Positions 44,961 to 58,600 of a DNA stretch of 64,000 nt are shown here, piece after piece (position 1 is the stretch's first letter; each line of letters opens with the position of its first letter). Made by a program: the position numbers and the translations under genes. The stretch spans positions 344,501 to 408,500 of the forward strand of contig JAUJYZ010001540.1 of the NCBI GenBank assembly GCA_033675265.1. Reading direction: 5' to 3'. This DNA is from Actinostola sp. cb2023. Lineage: Eukaryota; Cnidaria; Anthozoa; Actiniaria; Actinostolidae. Under the pieces are notes generated by a model. That model saw only the letters and a program-made list of their open reading frames with translations. It was not told the DNA's origin and did no database searches.

Positions 44961-47822
44961 TCAGTTGTAGGTATTATACAGAGATGAAATGCTGAGTGAT
45001 TTAGTGAAGTCTTGAAGTGAAGTTGTTTCTTGCGACGGGTAGAATTCCACCTAAAAGGAAAAGACAAAAAAAGGAACAAATTATTATATCATCATTTCGT
45101 CAAATATTGAATTGTCTACAGAAAGAATCAGTCTCTTGTGAAGACAAAACATCATGATATTTTGTATCAAGTCTTACTTACAGTTACAAGCGCAAGCTGT
45201 TATCCCCTCCCTCTCCTCCCTCCCTCCCCTCCTTCCCCTCCCGCCCCTTTCACTATAAAAGCTCAACGCCGTTTTTCCAATGCAAGATCTCCTACAGCTA
45301 GTATCTACATCTTTTCAATATCATAATAAAAAGTATTTATAGAAAACGCAATTTAGTTTAGTAAAGTGTACAATTGTTAGTGCGAGAGAGGGTACCTACT
45401 TATTGAAGGGCGTTATCAATTGTGTAATTATTTATACACACAGAGTTCTGTATTTTTGTTAGTAAATACTACAATAAATTTTTCTCTGTGGTTCGGAAAT
45501 ATCCTGAAATCCTGTTCATCATTGTAGATCAAATCCAAGACAAAACAACGATTTCATCTATTTTGGGCGCTAGAAGTAGGTCACTATGTCGAGTACTCTT
45601 TCTAAACAGCATGCGTTCACTTACCCTCCTCAAAGGTTCGACCTGCAGAAAGCCATTGTCGGAGAATCGTCCCCTGATATTCCCAGAAGAGAGCCACACA
45701 AACGGCGCAGGAGTTTTGGCAGTTAAGTTAAACGTAAATGATGCAGCCGATATTTTCTTTATATTTGATAACTGATTGAAAAATAATAAATTTTCGTAGA
45801 GGTCGGTTAATTTGTATGACGGGGTAGGGGGTGGGGGTGATCATGCACAACCGGAACCGGAAGAGGAAGAGAAAGAGGGCGCCCACTTCTAAATTATACC
45901 AACCTCGATTCGAGGATTCTGAAGTCCAACTGCAAGAGAGAGACTGGAGAGGAAGAATGTGTTTCTGGGCGCCAAGTCTTGTCGAGTGACGGCATCTACT
46001 AGCGACAAGGACAGCACACAGTGGTTGCGACTAGGACACGAACTCTCGCTCAAAATCTCTGATACTCGTTTGCTCAACACTAATGACTAAAACAAGCAAA
46101 ATCATTCATTATGAACCGTATGCAGAGCCCGGGGGAGAGGGGGGGACTCCCATCTGAAAAAGACGGGGATGATGGGCGTGGCTTTTGCTTTATTTCACCC
46201 CTAAAAGATACCATTCTAAACCAGAAATATGACAGATTTCCTGCCTGATCAGTCTAGACCACCAACACAATATAGGTCGTTTTTATATCTTCGCGAGCAA
46301 CCCTAAATGATACCTTGATGGCTAAGAATACTGGCGTTCCGTCGTGAACACCCTAAGTCATACCAAAAACCGTAATTTACACCCCTAAGAGAGACGACGA
46401 TCATTCCCGTCCCTTTCAGTATGGGAGTCCCCCCAGATACAAAGTTGTATTTCACTCACCGATGTTTGAGATTTGATGGAAAATTTGGTCTGCCATTCAT
46501 ACAAAACATTGAATGAATCCCATCGTCTTATGGCCACCATCAGCAAACCATCATCGATTGGCTGGAATCAACAACGCAAATTAGCATTTTAATTGCACTG
46601 CTTTTAGCCAATCAGAATCGAGAAATGTTTTAATGAATATTATTATAAGTCACTAACTTGTTGTAAATCCGACACAACGAAGAAATGTAGCGTCTTGTTT
46701 TCTTCGAACACGGATGAGATGACGGGACTAAAGAAATCTTTGGCAAAGTAATGAAGAACCTACAAAACATATCAATCAATGAAAATACCTTTACTCCAAC
46801 AGCGCTTACAGGGTGTCTATCTGCTCACAGCACAGCGTGGTTTCTGATTGGAGGATTTTCAACAAGGCATACATACAACTGAAGTTATGCTATGGTTTTG
46901 AGTTACATACCACGGAATATCCCACGCGTCACTTGTATTCTCTCAAGTATACACGCGAGCCTTATAAGTCATTTATCACACATCACAGAAACCAGCACGA
47001 CTGCATTGTATCATGGGAAGGAAGAGTGGAATACCGCAGAATACGCAACGACAATACTCCAGTTTCGCGTTGTTTAGAGATGACCGCTGTCCTTGACAAA
47101 AGACGCATTTGTACAGGCTTAGCCTCGATTCAGAAACCAGTCCGTGCAATTCAAAAATGTTTCTATTGTTCATGTCAACATTTTTTCATGTTCTTGTTGA
47201 TATTTGTGAATGATTTGCACTGACTCGAGGCTAACCCTGTACAAATGCGTCTGATGTCAATAAGTACAGCGGTTTTACAGTGGTATCTGTGAACGCGAAA
47301 AGGGAGTATTCTGCTCTCTGACTGGCTGTACTCTGACTGGCTGTACTCAGATATTCACTAGATATGGCGGTACCTTACTTAGCCAAAGCAATGGGACGCC
47401 ACGCTGGAGCACACTGGATTGGCTGGTTTCTGATATGGCACATTTCAACCACGCATTACATTTTAACGGCGGAAAAAAAAAAGTGATTAACAGTCAACGA
47501 ATTCTGGATACAGCACCATTATTTCTATTATTTCTATTTCTATCGGGTATGGCCTGCCTTAATCCAGACGTTGAACTCTCCTTTCCGCTATTCTTTTCTA
47601 TATTGGGCGGAAAAGGAAGCCCAATAAAAAAGAGGAGCGGCCTGCCTGTACTACGTACCTTCCACTTGCCTCCATACTCTAGTGACGACCACGAAGGAGA
47701 CTGCCAAATACTATTTAATCTAAAGCAAAAAACAAAGTTTTACACATACCATATCAGACTTAAATCTACAATCAGTGGATTACGTACTGCCAGTAGATTG
47801 CACCCATTGTCCTCCCTTGGCC
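44961..47822 (-). CDS. MANBA: Beta-mannosidase, C-terminal exons
   Basis: Seven exons in one consistent frame encode the last 239 residues: 47822-47788, 47719-47659, 46759-46658, 46561-46460, 46086-45904, 45771-45625, 45050-44961 (TGA). Landmarks against the animal lysosomal enzyme are [55 protein letters not shown] and GRFSDNGFL. The first exon is only 35 bp. Together they form the end of the TIM-barrel and the C-terminal beta-sandwich domains of this GH2 enzyme, which removes terminal beta-mannose from N-glycan fragments in lysosomes. The upstream partner exons end at 55694. The donor of exon 46086-45904 (GAGGTTGGT) is weak. Confidence 0.9.
46139..46434. mobile_element. Element with GGGGGACTCCCAT inverted ends
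   Basis: GGGGGACTCCCAT at 46141 and ATGGGAGTCCCCC ending at 46433 bound about 295 bp that includes ACCCCTAAAAGATACC and TACACCCCTAAGAGAGACGA. It lies inside a MANBA intron. I remember similar repeats from anthozoan genomes but cannot check this here. Confidence 0.75.
47083..47273. mobile_element. Fold-back element in a MANBA intron
   Basis: ACCGCTGTCCTTGACAAAAG, GACGCATTTGTACAGG and TAGCCTCGA pair with TCGAGGCTAACCCTGTACAA and ATGCGTCTGATGTC through ACAGCGGT at the right. Arms of about 50 bp. Confidence 0.75.
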
Positions 47823-48136
47823 CTATAGTAGAACAACATAAGTGCGTCATAAATTAACATTCAAGCCTCGCTGTCCAAAATCAAGGTTTTCATGTACACA
47901 TTCAAAACTCTGGATCATCAGTCAACCAACAAAACCTTGTACAGTCTTTCCCTCCCATGCCATTCATGGACAGGAAGCCGATAAAAAGACTCGTTCCTCA
48001 TAATTAATCTGTAACAACAACTTGATAGCATGCTCCTCCCATGCAGTCGTGTATATAATACAACGAATAAATGGAGAAATCGTTACGAAATTTTCACAAA
48101 ACTTGGCTTTTGTGACAATACTTTGTTGAACGTAGA

Positions 48137-48312
48137 CCACAGGCAGCCCAACCTTTGCTTCTGATTAGAACAAATTTCGTATGTGACTGTGAAAAATACG
48201 GCACGGTCAAACACGGATTCATCCCATACGAAACAACCTATGTACACAAACGAATGCTATCACGCAGATGGAGCAAGCAGTCATGAAAATCTGCTCTATG
48301 TTGGGCTGTCTG
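48137..48312. mobile_element. MITE containing a stray MANBA-exon repeat unit
   Basis: CAGGCAGCCCAAC at 48139 and GTTGGGCTGTCTG ending at 48312 are inverted termini of the CACAGGAAGCCC family. Inside, ACAACCTATGTACACAAACG and AATGCTATC..GGAGCAAGCA (about 48232-48284) is one diverged unit of the 70 bp array that starts 300 bp away. Confidence 0.6.
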
Positions 48313-48594
48313 CGCGTAGACGCGCGTGAATCCGTGCGTAACAGAACATCCCGTCTAGCAAACATGAAACCACAGGAACCCGTACACAAAAGAATGTACA
48401 TAAATAATTTATTACAAATCTTTGGGCAACCTGTGGCATTCTCTATGGTCGATACCAACAACCTGATGTACACAAATGCTCAGATCAACTTTGATGCACA
48501 TTGCTTGAGCAACCTTGAATGACGACACGATAAATACCAGAACAATACCAGTTATGACGTCACAAAACATTTAAACAAATGTACACAAATACAT

Positions 48595-51500
48595 GAATGC
48601 TAACGAACATGCTATCATACCAAACGAACATGGAACAAGCAAACATGAACTTCTCCCATACCAGACAACCTATGTACGACGAATGAATGCTATTAACGAG
48701 TTGTTATGGAGCAAGCAAACATGAACTCAAATCGGTTCATACCAACTCAACAACGGTGTACTGAACAAATGAATGCTATCAACGAACATGAGTCAAGCAA
48801 ACATGAACTCCTCCCATACCAACAACCTATGTACACAAATGAATGCTATCAACGTTTGGAACAAGCAAACATGATACTCCTCCCATATAAACAACCTATT
48901 AAACAAATGAATGCTATTGGACGAACATGGCAAGCTTAAAATGAACGTTTTTCCCATACCAACAACCTATGTATGCCAAATGAATGCTATCAACGAACAT
49001 GGACAAGCAAACATGAAAAACTCCATACCAATCACCTGTGTACACAAAAATGAATGCTATCAACGAACATTACCAACAACCATGTACACAAATGAATGCT
49101 CCATTGAAACAAGCAAACAACTCCTCCCATACCAACAACCTATGTACACAAATGAATGCTATCAACGAACATGAACAATTATAAACATGTCTTCCTCCCA
49201 TACCAACAACCTATGTACAGAAATGGAAAAAGACTATCAACCATACAAACATGGAGCATGAACATCTCCCATACCAACAAACATGAACCACTCCCGAACA
49301 TGGAAACAACAACACACCTATGTACAACAAACAAAATGCTATCAACGAACATGAAAACAAGCAAACATGAACTTCTCCCATACCAACAACCTGAGTGTGT
49401 ACACAAATGAATGCTATCAACGAACATGAAGCAAGCAAACATGAACTCCTCCCATACCAACAACCTATGTACACAAATGAATGCTATCAACGAACATGGA
49501 ACAAGCAAACATGAACTCCTCCCATACCAACAACCTATGTACACAAATAAAATGCTATCAACGAACATGGAATCAAGCAAACATGAACTCTTCCCATACC
49601 AACAACCTATGTACACAAATGAATGCTATCAACGAACATGGAACAAGCAAACATGAACTCCTCCCATACCAACAACCTATGTACACAAATGAATGAATCT
49701 ATCAACGAACATGGAGCAAGCAAACATGAAGCATAACTATGAACTATCTATGATCCCATACCAACAAACCTATGTACCAACCTATGTACAAATGAATGCT
49801 ATCAACGAACATGGAGCAAGCAAACATGATCCCCCATACCAACAACCTATGTACACACATGAATGCTATCAACGAACATACAAGACAAACATGAACTTAT
49901 ACCATACACACCTATGTGAATGCTATCAAATGCTATCAAGAACATGGAACAAGCAAACATGAACTTTTCCCATACCAACAACCTATGTACTCATAATGAA
50001 TGAATGCTATCAACGAACATGGTGCAAGCAAACATGAAACTCCAACTCATGTACCAATGAATGTACCTATTACACAAATGAATGCTACCATCACTGGAAC
50101 ATGGAGAAAGCAAACATCAACTACCTTCCCATACCAACAACCTATGTACACAAATGAATGCTATCAACGAACATGGAACAAGCAAACATAAACTCTTCCC
50201 ATACCAACAACCTATGTACACAAATGAATGCTATCAACGAACATGAGCAGCAAACATGAACTCCTCCCATACCAACAACCTATGTACAAATGAATGCTAT
50301 CAACGAACATACAAGCAAACATGAAAGCAACCTATGTACACAAATGAATGCTATCAACGAACATGGAGCAAGCAAACATGAACTCCTCCCATACCAACAA
50401 CCTATGTACACAAATGAATGCTATCAACGAACACATGGAAGCAAGCAAACATGAACTTCTCCCATACCAACAACCTATGTACACAAATGAATGCTATCAA
50501 CGAACATGGAGCAAGCAAACATGAACTCCTCCCATACCAACAACCTATGTACACAAATGAATGCTATCAACGAACATGGAACAAGCAAACATGAACTCCT
50601 CCCATACCAACAACCTATGTACACAAATGAATGCTATCAACGAACATGGAGCAAGCAAACATGAACTCCTCCCATACCAACAACCTATGTACACAAATGA
50701 ATGCTATCAACGAACATGGAACAAGCAAACATGAACTCCTCCCATACCAACAACCTATGTACACAAATGAATGCTATCAACGAACATGGAACAAGCAAAC
50801 ATGAACTCCTCCCATACCAACAACCTATGTACACAAATGAATGCTATCAACGAACATGGAGCAAGCAAACATGAACTCCTCCCATACCAACAACCTATGT
50901 ACACAAATGAATGCTATCAACGAACATGGAGCAAGCAAACATGAACATGAACTCCTCCCATACCAACAACCTATGTACACAAATGAATGCTATCAACGAA
51001 CATGGAGCAAGCAAACATGAACTCCTCCCATACCAACAACCTATGTACACAAATGAATGCTATCAACGAACATGGAGCAAGCAAACATGAACTCCTCCCA
51101 TACCAACAACCTATGTACACAAATGAATGCTATCAACGAACATGGAGCAAGCAAACATGAACTCCTCCCATACCAACAACCTATGTACACAAATGAATGC
51201 TATCAACGAACATGGAGCAAGCAAACATGAACTCTTCCCATACCAACAACCTATGTACACAAATGAATGCTATCAACGAACATGGAGCAAGCAAACATGA
51301 ACTCCTCCCATACCAACAACCTATGTACACAAATGAATGCTATCAACGAACATGGAGCAAGCAAACATGAACTCCTCCCATACCAACAACCTATGTACAC
51401 AAATGAATGCTATCAACGAACATGGAGCAAGCAAACATGAACTCCTCCCATACCAACAACCTATGTACACAAATGAATGCTATCAACGAACATGGAGCAA

Positions 51501-54500
51501 GCAAACATGAACTCCTCCCATACCAACAACCTATGTACACAAATGAATGCTATCAACGAACATGGAGCAAGCAAACATGAACTCCTCCCATACCAACAAC
51601 CTATGTACACAAATGAATGCTATCAACGAACATGGAACAAGCAAACATGAACTCCTCCCATACCAACAACCTATGTACACAAATGAATGCTATCAACGAA
51701 CATGGAACAAGCAAACATGAACTCCTCCCATACCAACAACCTATGTACACAAATGAATGCTATCAACGAACATGGAACAAGCAAACATGAACTCTCCCAT
51801 ACCAACAACCTATGTACACAAATGAATGCTATCAACGAACATGGAACAAGCAAACATGAACTTCTCCCATACCAACAACCTATGTACACAAATGAATGCT
51901 ATCAACGAACATGGAGCAAGCAAACATGAACTTCTCCCATACCAACAACCTATGTACACAAATGAATGCTATCAACGAACATGGAACAAGCAAACATGAA
52001 CTCCTCCCATACCAACAACCTATGTACACAAATGAATGCTATCAACGAACATGGAAGCAAGCAAACATGAACTCTCCCATACCAACAACCTATGTACACA
52101 AATGAATGCTATCAACGAACATGGAACAAGCAAACATGAACTCCTCCCATACCAACAACCTATGTACACAAATGAATGCTATCAACGAACATGGAACAAG
52201 CAAACATGAACTTCTCCCATACCAACAACCTATGTACACAAATGAATGCTATCAACGAACATGGAGCAAGCAAACATGAACTTCTCCCATACCAACAACC
52301 TATGTACACAAATGAATGCTATCAACGAACATGGAACAAGCAAACATGAACTTCTCCCATACCAACAACCTATGTACACAAATGAATGCTATCAACGAAC
52401 ATGGAACAAGCAAACATGAACTCTTCCCATACAACAACAACCTATGTACACAAATGAATGCTATCAACGAACATGGAACAAGCAAACATGAACTCCTCCC
52501 ATACCAACAACCTATGTACACAAATGAATGCTATCAACGAACATGGAGCAAGCAAACATGAACTCCTCCCATACCAACAACCTATGTACACAAATGAATG
52601 CTATCAACGAACATGGAGCAAGCAAACATGAACTCCTCCCATACCAACAACCTATGTACACAAATGAATGCTATCAACGAACATGGAACAAGCAAACATG
52701 AACTTCTCCCATACCAACAACCTATGTACACAAATGAATGCTATCAACGAACATGGAACAAGCAAACATGAACTCCTCCCATACCAACAACCTATGTACA
52801 CAAATGAATGCTATCAACGAACATGGAACAAGCAAACATGAACTCCTCCCATACCAACAACCTATGTACACAAATGCAAACATGAACTCCTCCCATACCA
52901 ACACCCTATGCTATCAACGAACATGGAACAAGCAAACATGAACTTCTCCCATACCAACAACCTATGTACACAAATGAATGCTATCAACGAACATGGAACA
53001 AGCAAACATGAACTCCTCCCATACCAACAACCTATGTACACAAATGAATGCTATCAACGAACATGGAACAAGCAACGAACATGGATGAACTCTTCTCCCA
53101 TACCAACAACCTATGTACACAAATGAATGCTATCAACGAACATGGAGCAAGCAAACATGAACTCCTCCCATACCAACAACCTATGTACACAAATGAATGC
53201 TATCAACGAACATGGAACAAGCAAACATGAACTTCTCCCATACCAACAACCTATGTACACAAATGAATGCTATCAACGAACATGGAACAAGCAAACATGA
53301 ACTCTTCCCATACCAACAACCTATGTACACAAATGAATGCTATCAACGAACATGGAACAAGCAAACATGAACTCTCCCATACCAACAACCTATGTACACA
53401 AATGAATGCTATCAACGAACATGGAACATGGAACAAGCAAACATGAACTTCTCCCATACCAACAACCTATGTACACAAATGAATGCTATCAACGAACATG
53501 GAACAAGCAAACATGAACTTCTCCCATACCAACAACCTATGTACACAAATGAATGCTATCAACGAACATGGAGCAAGCAAACATGAACTTCTCCCATACC
53601 AACAACCTATGTACACAAATGAATGCTATCAACGACATGGCAAACAAGCAAACATGAACTTCTCCCATCTCCCATACAACCTATGTACACAAATGAATGC
53701 TATCAACGAACATGGGCAAGCAAGCAAACATGAACTTCTCCCATACCAACAACCTATGTACACAAATGAATGCTATCAACGAACATGGAGCAAGCAAACA
53801 TGAACTTCTCCCATACCAACAACCTATGTACACAAATGAATGCTATCAACGAACATGGAACAAGCAAACATGAACTTCTCCCATACCAACAACCTATGTA
53901 CACAAATGAATGCTATCAACGAACATGGAGCAAGCAAACATGAACTTCTCCCATACCAACAACCTATGTACACAAATGAATGCTATCAACGAACATGGAA
54001 CAAGCAAACATGAACTTCTCCCATACCAACAACCTATGTACACAAATGAATGCTATCAACGAACATGGAGCAAGCAAACATGAAACATACCAACAACCTT
54101 CTCCCATACCAACAACGAACATGTACACAAATGAATGCTATCAACGAACATGGAACAAGCAAAGCAAACATGAACTTCTCCCATACCAACAACCTATGTA
54201 CACAAATGAATGCTATCAACGAACATGGAGCAAGCAAACATGAACTCCTCCCATACCAACAACCTATGTACACAAATGAATGCTATCAACGAACATGGAA
54301 CAAGCAAACATGAACTTCTCCCATACCAACAACCTATGTACACAAATGAATGCTATCAACGAACATGGAACAAGCAAACATGAACTCCTCCCATACCAAC
54401 AACCTATGTACAAATGAATGCTATCAACGAACATGGAACAAGCAAACATGAAACTCTCCCATACCAACAACCTATGTACACAAATGAATGCTATCAACGA

Positions 54501-55285
54501 ACATGGAACAAGCAAACATGAACTTCTCCCATACCAACAACCTATGTACACAAATGAATGCTATCAACGAACATGGAACAAGCAAACATGAACTCTCTCC
54601 CATACCAACAACCTATGTACACAAATGAATGCTATCAACGAACATGGAACAAGCAAACATGAACTTCTCCCATACCAACAACCTATGTACACAAATGAAT
54701 GCTATCAACGAACATGGAACAAGCAAACATGAACTCCTCCCATACCAACAACCTATGTACACAAATGAATGCTATCAACGAACATGGAGCAAGCAAACAT
54801 GAACTCCTCCCATACCAACAACCTATGTACACAAATGAATGCTATCAACGAACATGGAACAAGCAAACATGAACTCCTCCCATACCAACAACCTATGTAT
54901 ACAAATGAATGCTATCAACGAACATGGAACAAGCAAACATGAACTCCTCCCATACCAACAACCTATGTACACAAATGAATGCTATCAACGAACATGGAAC
55001 AATGTACAAACATGAACTCCTCCCATACCAACAACTGAACCTATGTACATGTACACAAATGAATGCTATCAACGAACATGGAACAAGCAAACATGAACTC
55101 TTCCCATACCAACAACCTGTGTACACAAATGAATGCTATCAACGAACATGGAGCAAGCAAACATAAACTCTTCCCATACCAACAACCTATGTACACAAAT
55201 GAATGCTATCAACGAACATGGAACAAGCAAACATGAACTCCTCCCATACCAACAACCTGTGTACCTAAATGAATGCTATCAGACA
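48595..55285. repeat. 70 bp satellite derived from a MANBA exon boundary
   Basis: About 95 copies of a 70 bp unit (plus strand CATGAACTCCTCCCATACCA, then ACAACCTATGTACACAAATG, then AATGCTATCAACGAACATGG). On the minus strand each unit reads TTGTGTACATAG|G and then codons for LLVWEEFMFACSMF. TAG|G is a splice acceptor, and the single G completes the split Gly codon left by the exon ending at 55694. GH2 beta-mannosidases continue at this point with a VWQDFMFAC-type segment. So the unit is about 27 bases of intron end plus about 43 bases of exon start. Read through, it meets an in-frame TAG at the next junction. The middle (about 50460-51700) is the most uniform; the left edge (48225-49400) is the most decayed. 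Confidence 0.9.
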
Positions 55286-55693
55286 ACGGCAAATCCTCCT
55301 CCGCTACTTGTCAACACATGGCGCCGTTAAACTAAATAACGCTTCCTCAACACGGATGTGTGTCCACACGAGAACGATAGTCAACGTTTATGACCGTCAA
55401 AACGGAGACGACATGATAACGATTTCAAAAGCATTTGTTGTCGTTGAAAACGCGATATCGGTGTCGTGTTAATTACGGTAAAACACAACGCATAAGGACA
55501 TCGACGAGGCCATTTTCTTATCACAGAAGTTCTGTTCCCGTTTCCCCTGCCACACCCTTATTTTTGTTACATGTGCTTGTTAATCGTATCCCCTTTGAAC
55601 GTTATTTGTTATTTTGTTTGTCAATTTTGTAACCGTGGCGAATGCGGCGATTAAACTAAATTAAGCTCATTAAAATGAATAGAGTAAGCTCAC

Positions 55694-58600
55694 CCTAACT
55701 CATCAGCGATGGAGTAGAAGTCATCATGTTGATAAATGCCTCCTCCCCAGTTCCTCACGACATTCATGTTGGCATCTGCCGCTGACTGAAGTAGATTTCT
55801 TATCACAGAAGCATTTACACGATCCTCAAACGAGTCTAACAACAACAACAACAACAAACACAGGTCAAGCAATTGAGTGAGTGAGGTTCAGCTCGTGTTT
55901 AGTAACACCAACCTGCAGGAATCCAGTTCGCTCCCTTGAGGAAGATTGGTAGTCTGTTAAACTCAAAATGGAATCCAAGACCTGGGAAATATAACACAAA
56001 GAAATTATTTTAACGAGAAACACCATAGCGCCTTCTTCAAACAAAATGCCCCACATTTGACCACACCTTTGAATGCGTTGAAAAAGAGGTGCTTGGTTTA
56101 CCTGTGGTGCCTTTGATGCGTTCCTGGACAAGCTTGACTTCCCTAAAACCAGTCTTGATATTAAAGCTCGATTTCTCATCAGCAGATGTACTGTGAAAGA
56201 CAAACTGCAAGCTAAAGATGTTAAATAACTTCATCATATACTCAGCCAGCTTGACCCAGGGATTGCCTGGTGGGGATGGGAGAAAGGAAACAGACACTGA
56301 TGTGAGGGGTACTGGGGATGTCTTTCACCATTACTATTGAGCAGTCCTGAGTCTCTCTAGTCCAGTCCCAGACTCACTTTCTGTCCGCTCCGACAAGCTC
56401 ATGTTGCAGAGGAAAGAGAGACTTGTCAGAACGGACAGAAAGTGAGTCCGGGACTGGACTAGAGTCTCTCAGGATGCTTGATTGAGATTGAGGTTCTTAC
56501 TTTTACAGTGTAGAGAGTTTGCTTGCCATATCCCCTAGGCCACCATGCATTGATCTGATTCGCTGAGAACTCAAAGTGACCAAAGTTGATACTTTCTTTG
56601 TTATTGCTCTTCAGAACGATTTTGAAGATTTTTTTAAACTTAAGTTCTGGGATACTGATGGACAGATTTCCTGATACCCCTTCCAAGGCTGCTTCAAGTA
56701 TGACAGTTATGCCTAACATCCAGGGACTATTGTGATCTGCACCTTGGAATAACACATATATAATAAGGGAGGCATGAGACACAATTATGCTATATAAAGC
56801 TGGTATAAGTGGAAGTAGAAGAGGGAAGTAAATGGGAGGAAGGCAGGGAAGGAAGTGAAGGGAGTGAAGGGAGTGAAGGGAGGGAAGGCAGGCAGGGCAG
56901 ACAGGGAAGGGAGGGAGGGAGGGGGGAGGGGAGGGAGGGGAGGGGAGTGAGGGGAGGGGGAGGGGGGGGGGGGAAGGGGAGAGGAGGGGAGGGAGGGGAG
57001 GGAGGGAGGGAGGGAGGAGAGGGAGGGAGGGAGGGAGGGAGGGGGAGGGAGGGAGGGGAGGGAAGGCAGGGAAGGATCAAAGGTCAGTATACTTTCTCAA
57101 CTGATGTATTGCTGCAAAGTACTCATTTGTAACCTAATCCCATGTCTTGGACAATAATTAATAACAATGGATAATTAGGCGGTCTTGTTGGATGTCATTA
57201 AGTTTGGCACATGAGTGGCGCGACGTTACTTACTTCAACATATTTGCACTTACTTTTCCTTGTGGTTGTGATCTTGACATTTCTTATAACAGCACTATCA
57301 TAAGCTTGTATTGTAATATTTCTCCTGTACAACACAAGGAATAATATTGTCTGTAACAGTGTTTACCAAGTGAAACCACGCAGAGTATAAATTACAGCTT
57401 ACCATATACCCTGTGGTGCAAACGCTGGACCCCAGTCCTAGTTAGAAAACAAGTCAACATCATGCACTGTTATATACATGTACTTACAGATTCAATAACA
57501 CAGTAATAAAGACAATATACCACTATCTCAACCAGTGGCGGATCCAGGATTTTACAAAGGGGGGTGGATAATCATAAAGCTCTTACAAGGTACTGATATT
57601 CTCCCTCATAGAGTCGACTGATTATAATTGTCCAGGCCCGGTGTTTATTGACGCCAGGAGCGTAGTTAGCTTATGTAGACCTTTTTTTTGCTGGTCCACA
57701 AAAGTGAATCAGGGCTGTAACAATGGCCAAGCGGTGGGGAAGACGCATAGCGAGCGCCGTAGGCGTGAGCCGGTAGGGGGGTATGGGGGCATGCCCTCCC
57801 AGAAAATTCTGAAATCTAGAGGCTCGGAAATGCTATTTCCAGCGTTCTCCAAGAGTTATTTGTGATTTACACATATCGCTAATTACTTCCTACACTGTGT
57901 CAGCAAACCAATGCTGACTAACACTTGAGAATTTCGATGGCTGAATCGATTCGGACAATCCTTTAATTCACGAAAGTCCGTAAGAACGCGCTATGAATCG
58001 TGCTCTGCTCTGCTCTGCTCTGCTCTGACCAAGGCTGGTTTACAACTGGTTTCTCCTAAACCGTGTAATAACGCGAAACATGAAAGGGAGTGTTAGAACA
58101 CTTACAATACAGTGGAACCCGGTTAATATGGACACCATCGGGACGAGACGCAGTATCCGTATTAACCGGGTGTCCGTATTAACCGGGTATATTTTAGAGG
58201 CATTTGTTTGAGTTTCGATTCAGCCGGGACAGAACAATGTCCGTAATAATTATAACCGGGTGTCCGTATTAACCGGGTGTCCGTTAGGCCGGGTTCCACT
58301 GTACTTCTAATTCATATTTTCTATCAGTTAAACCTCTAGAGGGGAGGGGGGGGGGGGTGGCTAACCACCCAATTCACCCCCCCTGTATCCGCCCCTGTCA
58401 ACCTCAGTTATCTCAAACTCTCACTATATTTCAAACAGAAGCATAGATGTGGATTTGGACCCCGCTATATATTTCAACTAAGTTTAGCTTAGATTAATTC
58501 TTGCTATAGACCCTTTTAATAAATCCCACAACACAATGACATTCCACGCTTGACATCACATTTACAATTCTAGATCTATTCAAAATAATTTTATTCAAAA

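Noticed and set aside
46813..47223. 136-codon plus-strand frame
   Set aside because: Overlaps a hairpin element within a MANBA intron; no recognisable domain.
47380..47430. Minus-strand [16 protein letters not shown], thought to be the W-Q-A-P-S-W segment of beta-mannosidase
   Set aside because: The true segment, with correct phase and splice sites, is at 47719-47659 ([16 protein letters not shown]).
48595..55285. CRISPR-like regular repeats
   Set aside because: Units are contiguous without unique spacers and lie in an animal gene.
56790..57132. Pro/Leu- and Gly/Glu-rich frames on opposite strands
   Set aside because: Low-complexity purine tract in a MANBA intron.
57403..57410. Donor GTATAT at 57409 for MANBA exon 3
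   Set aside because: It leaves the wrong phase for the next exon; GTAAGC at 57402 gives GIW and continues in frame.
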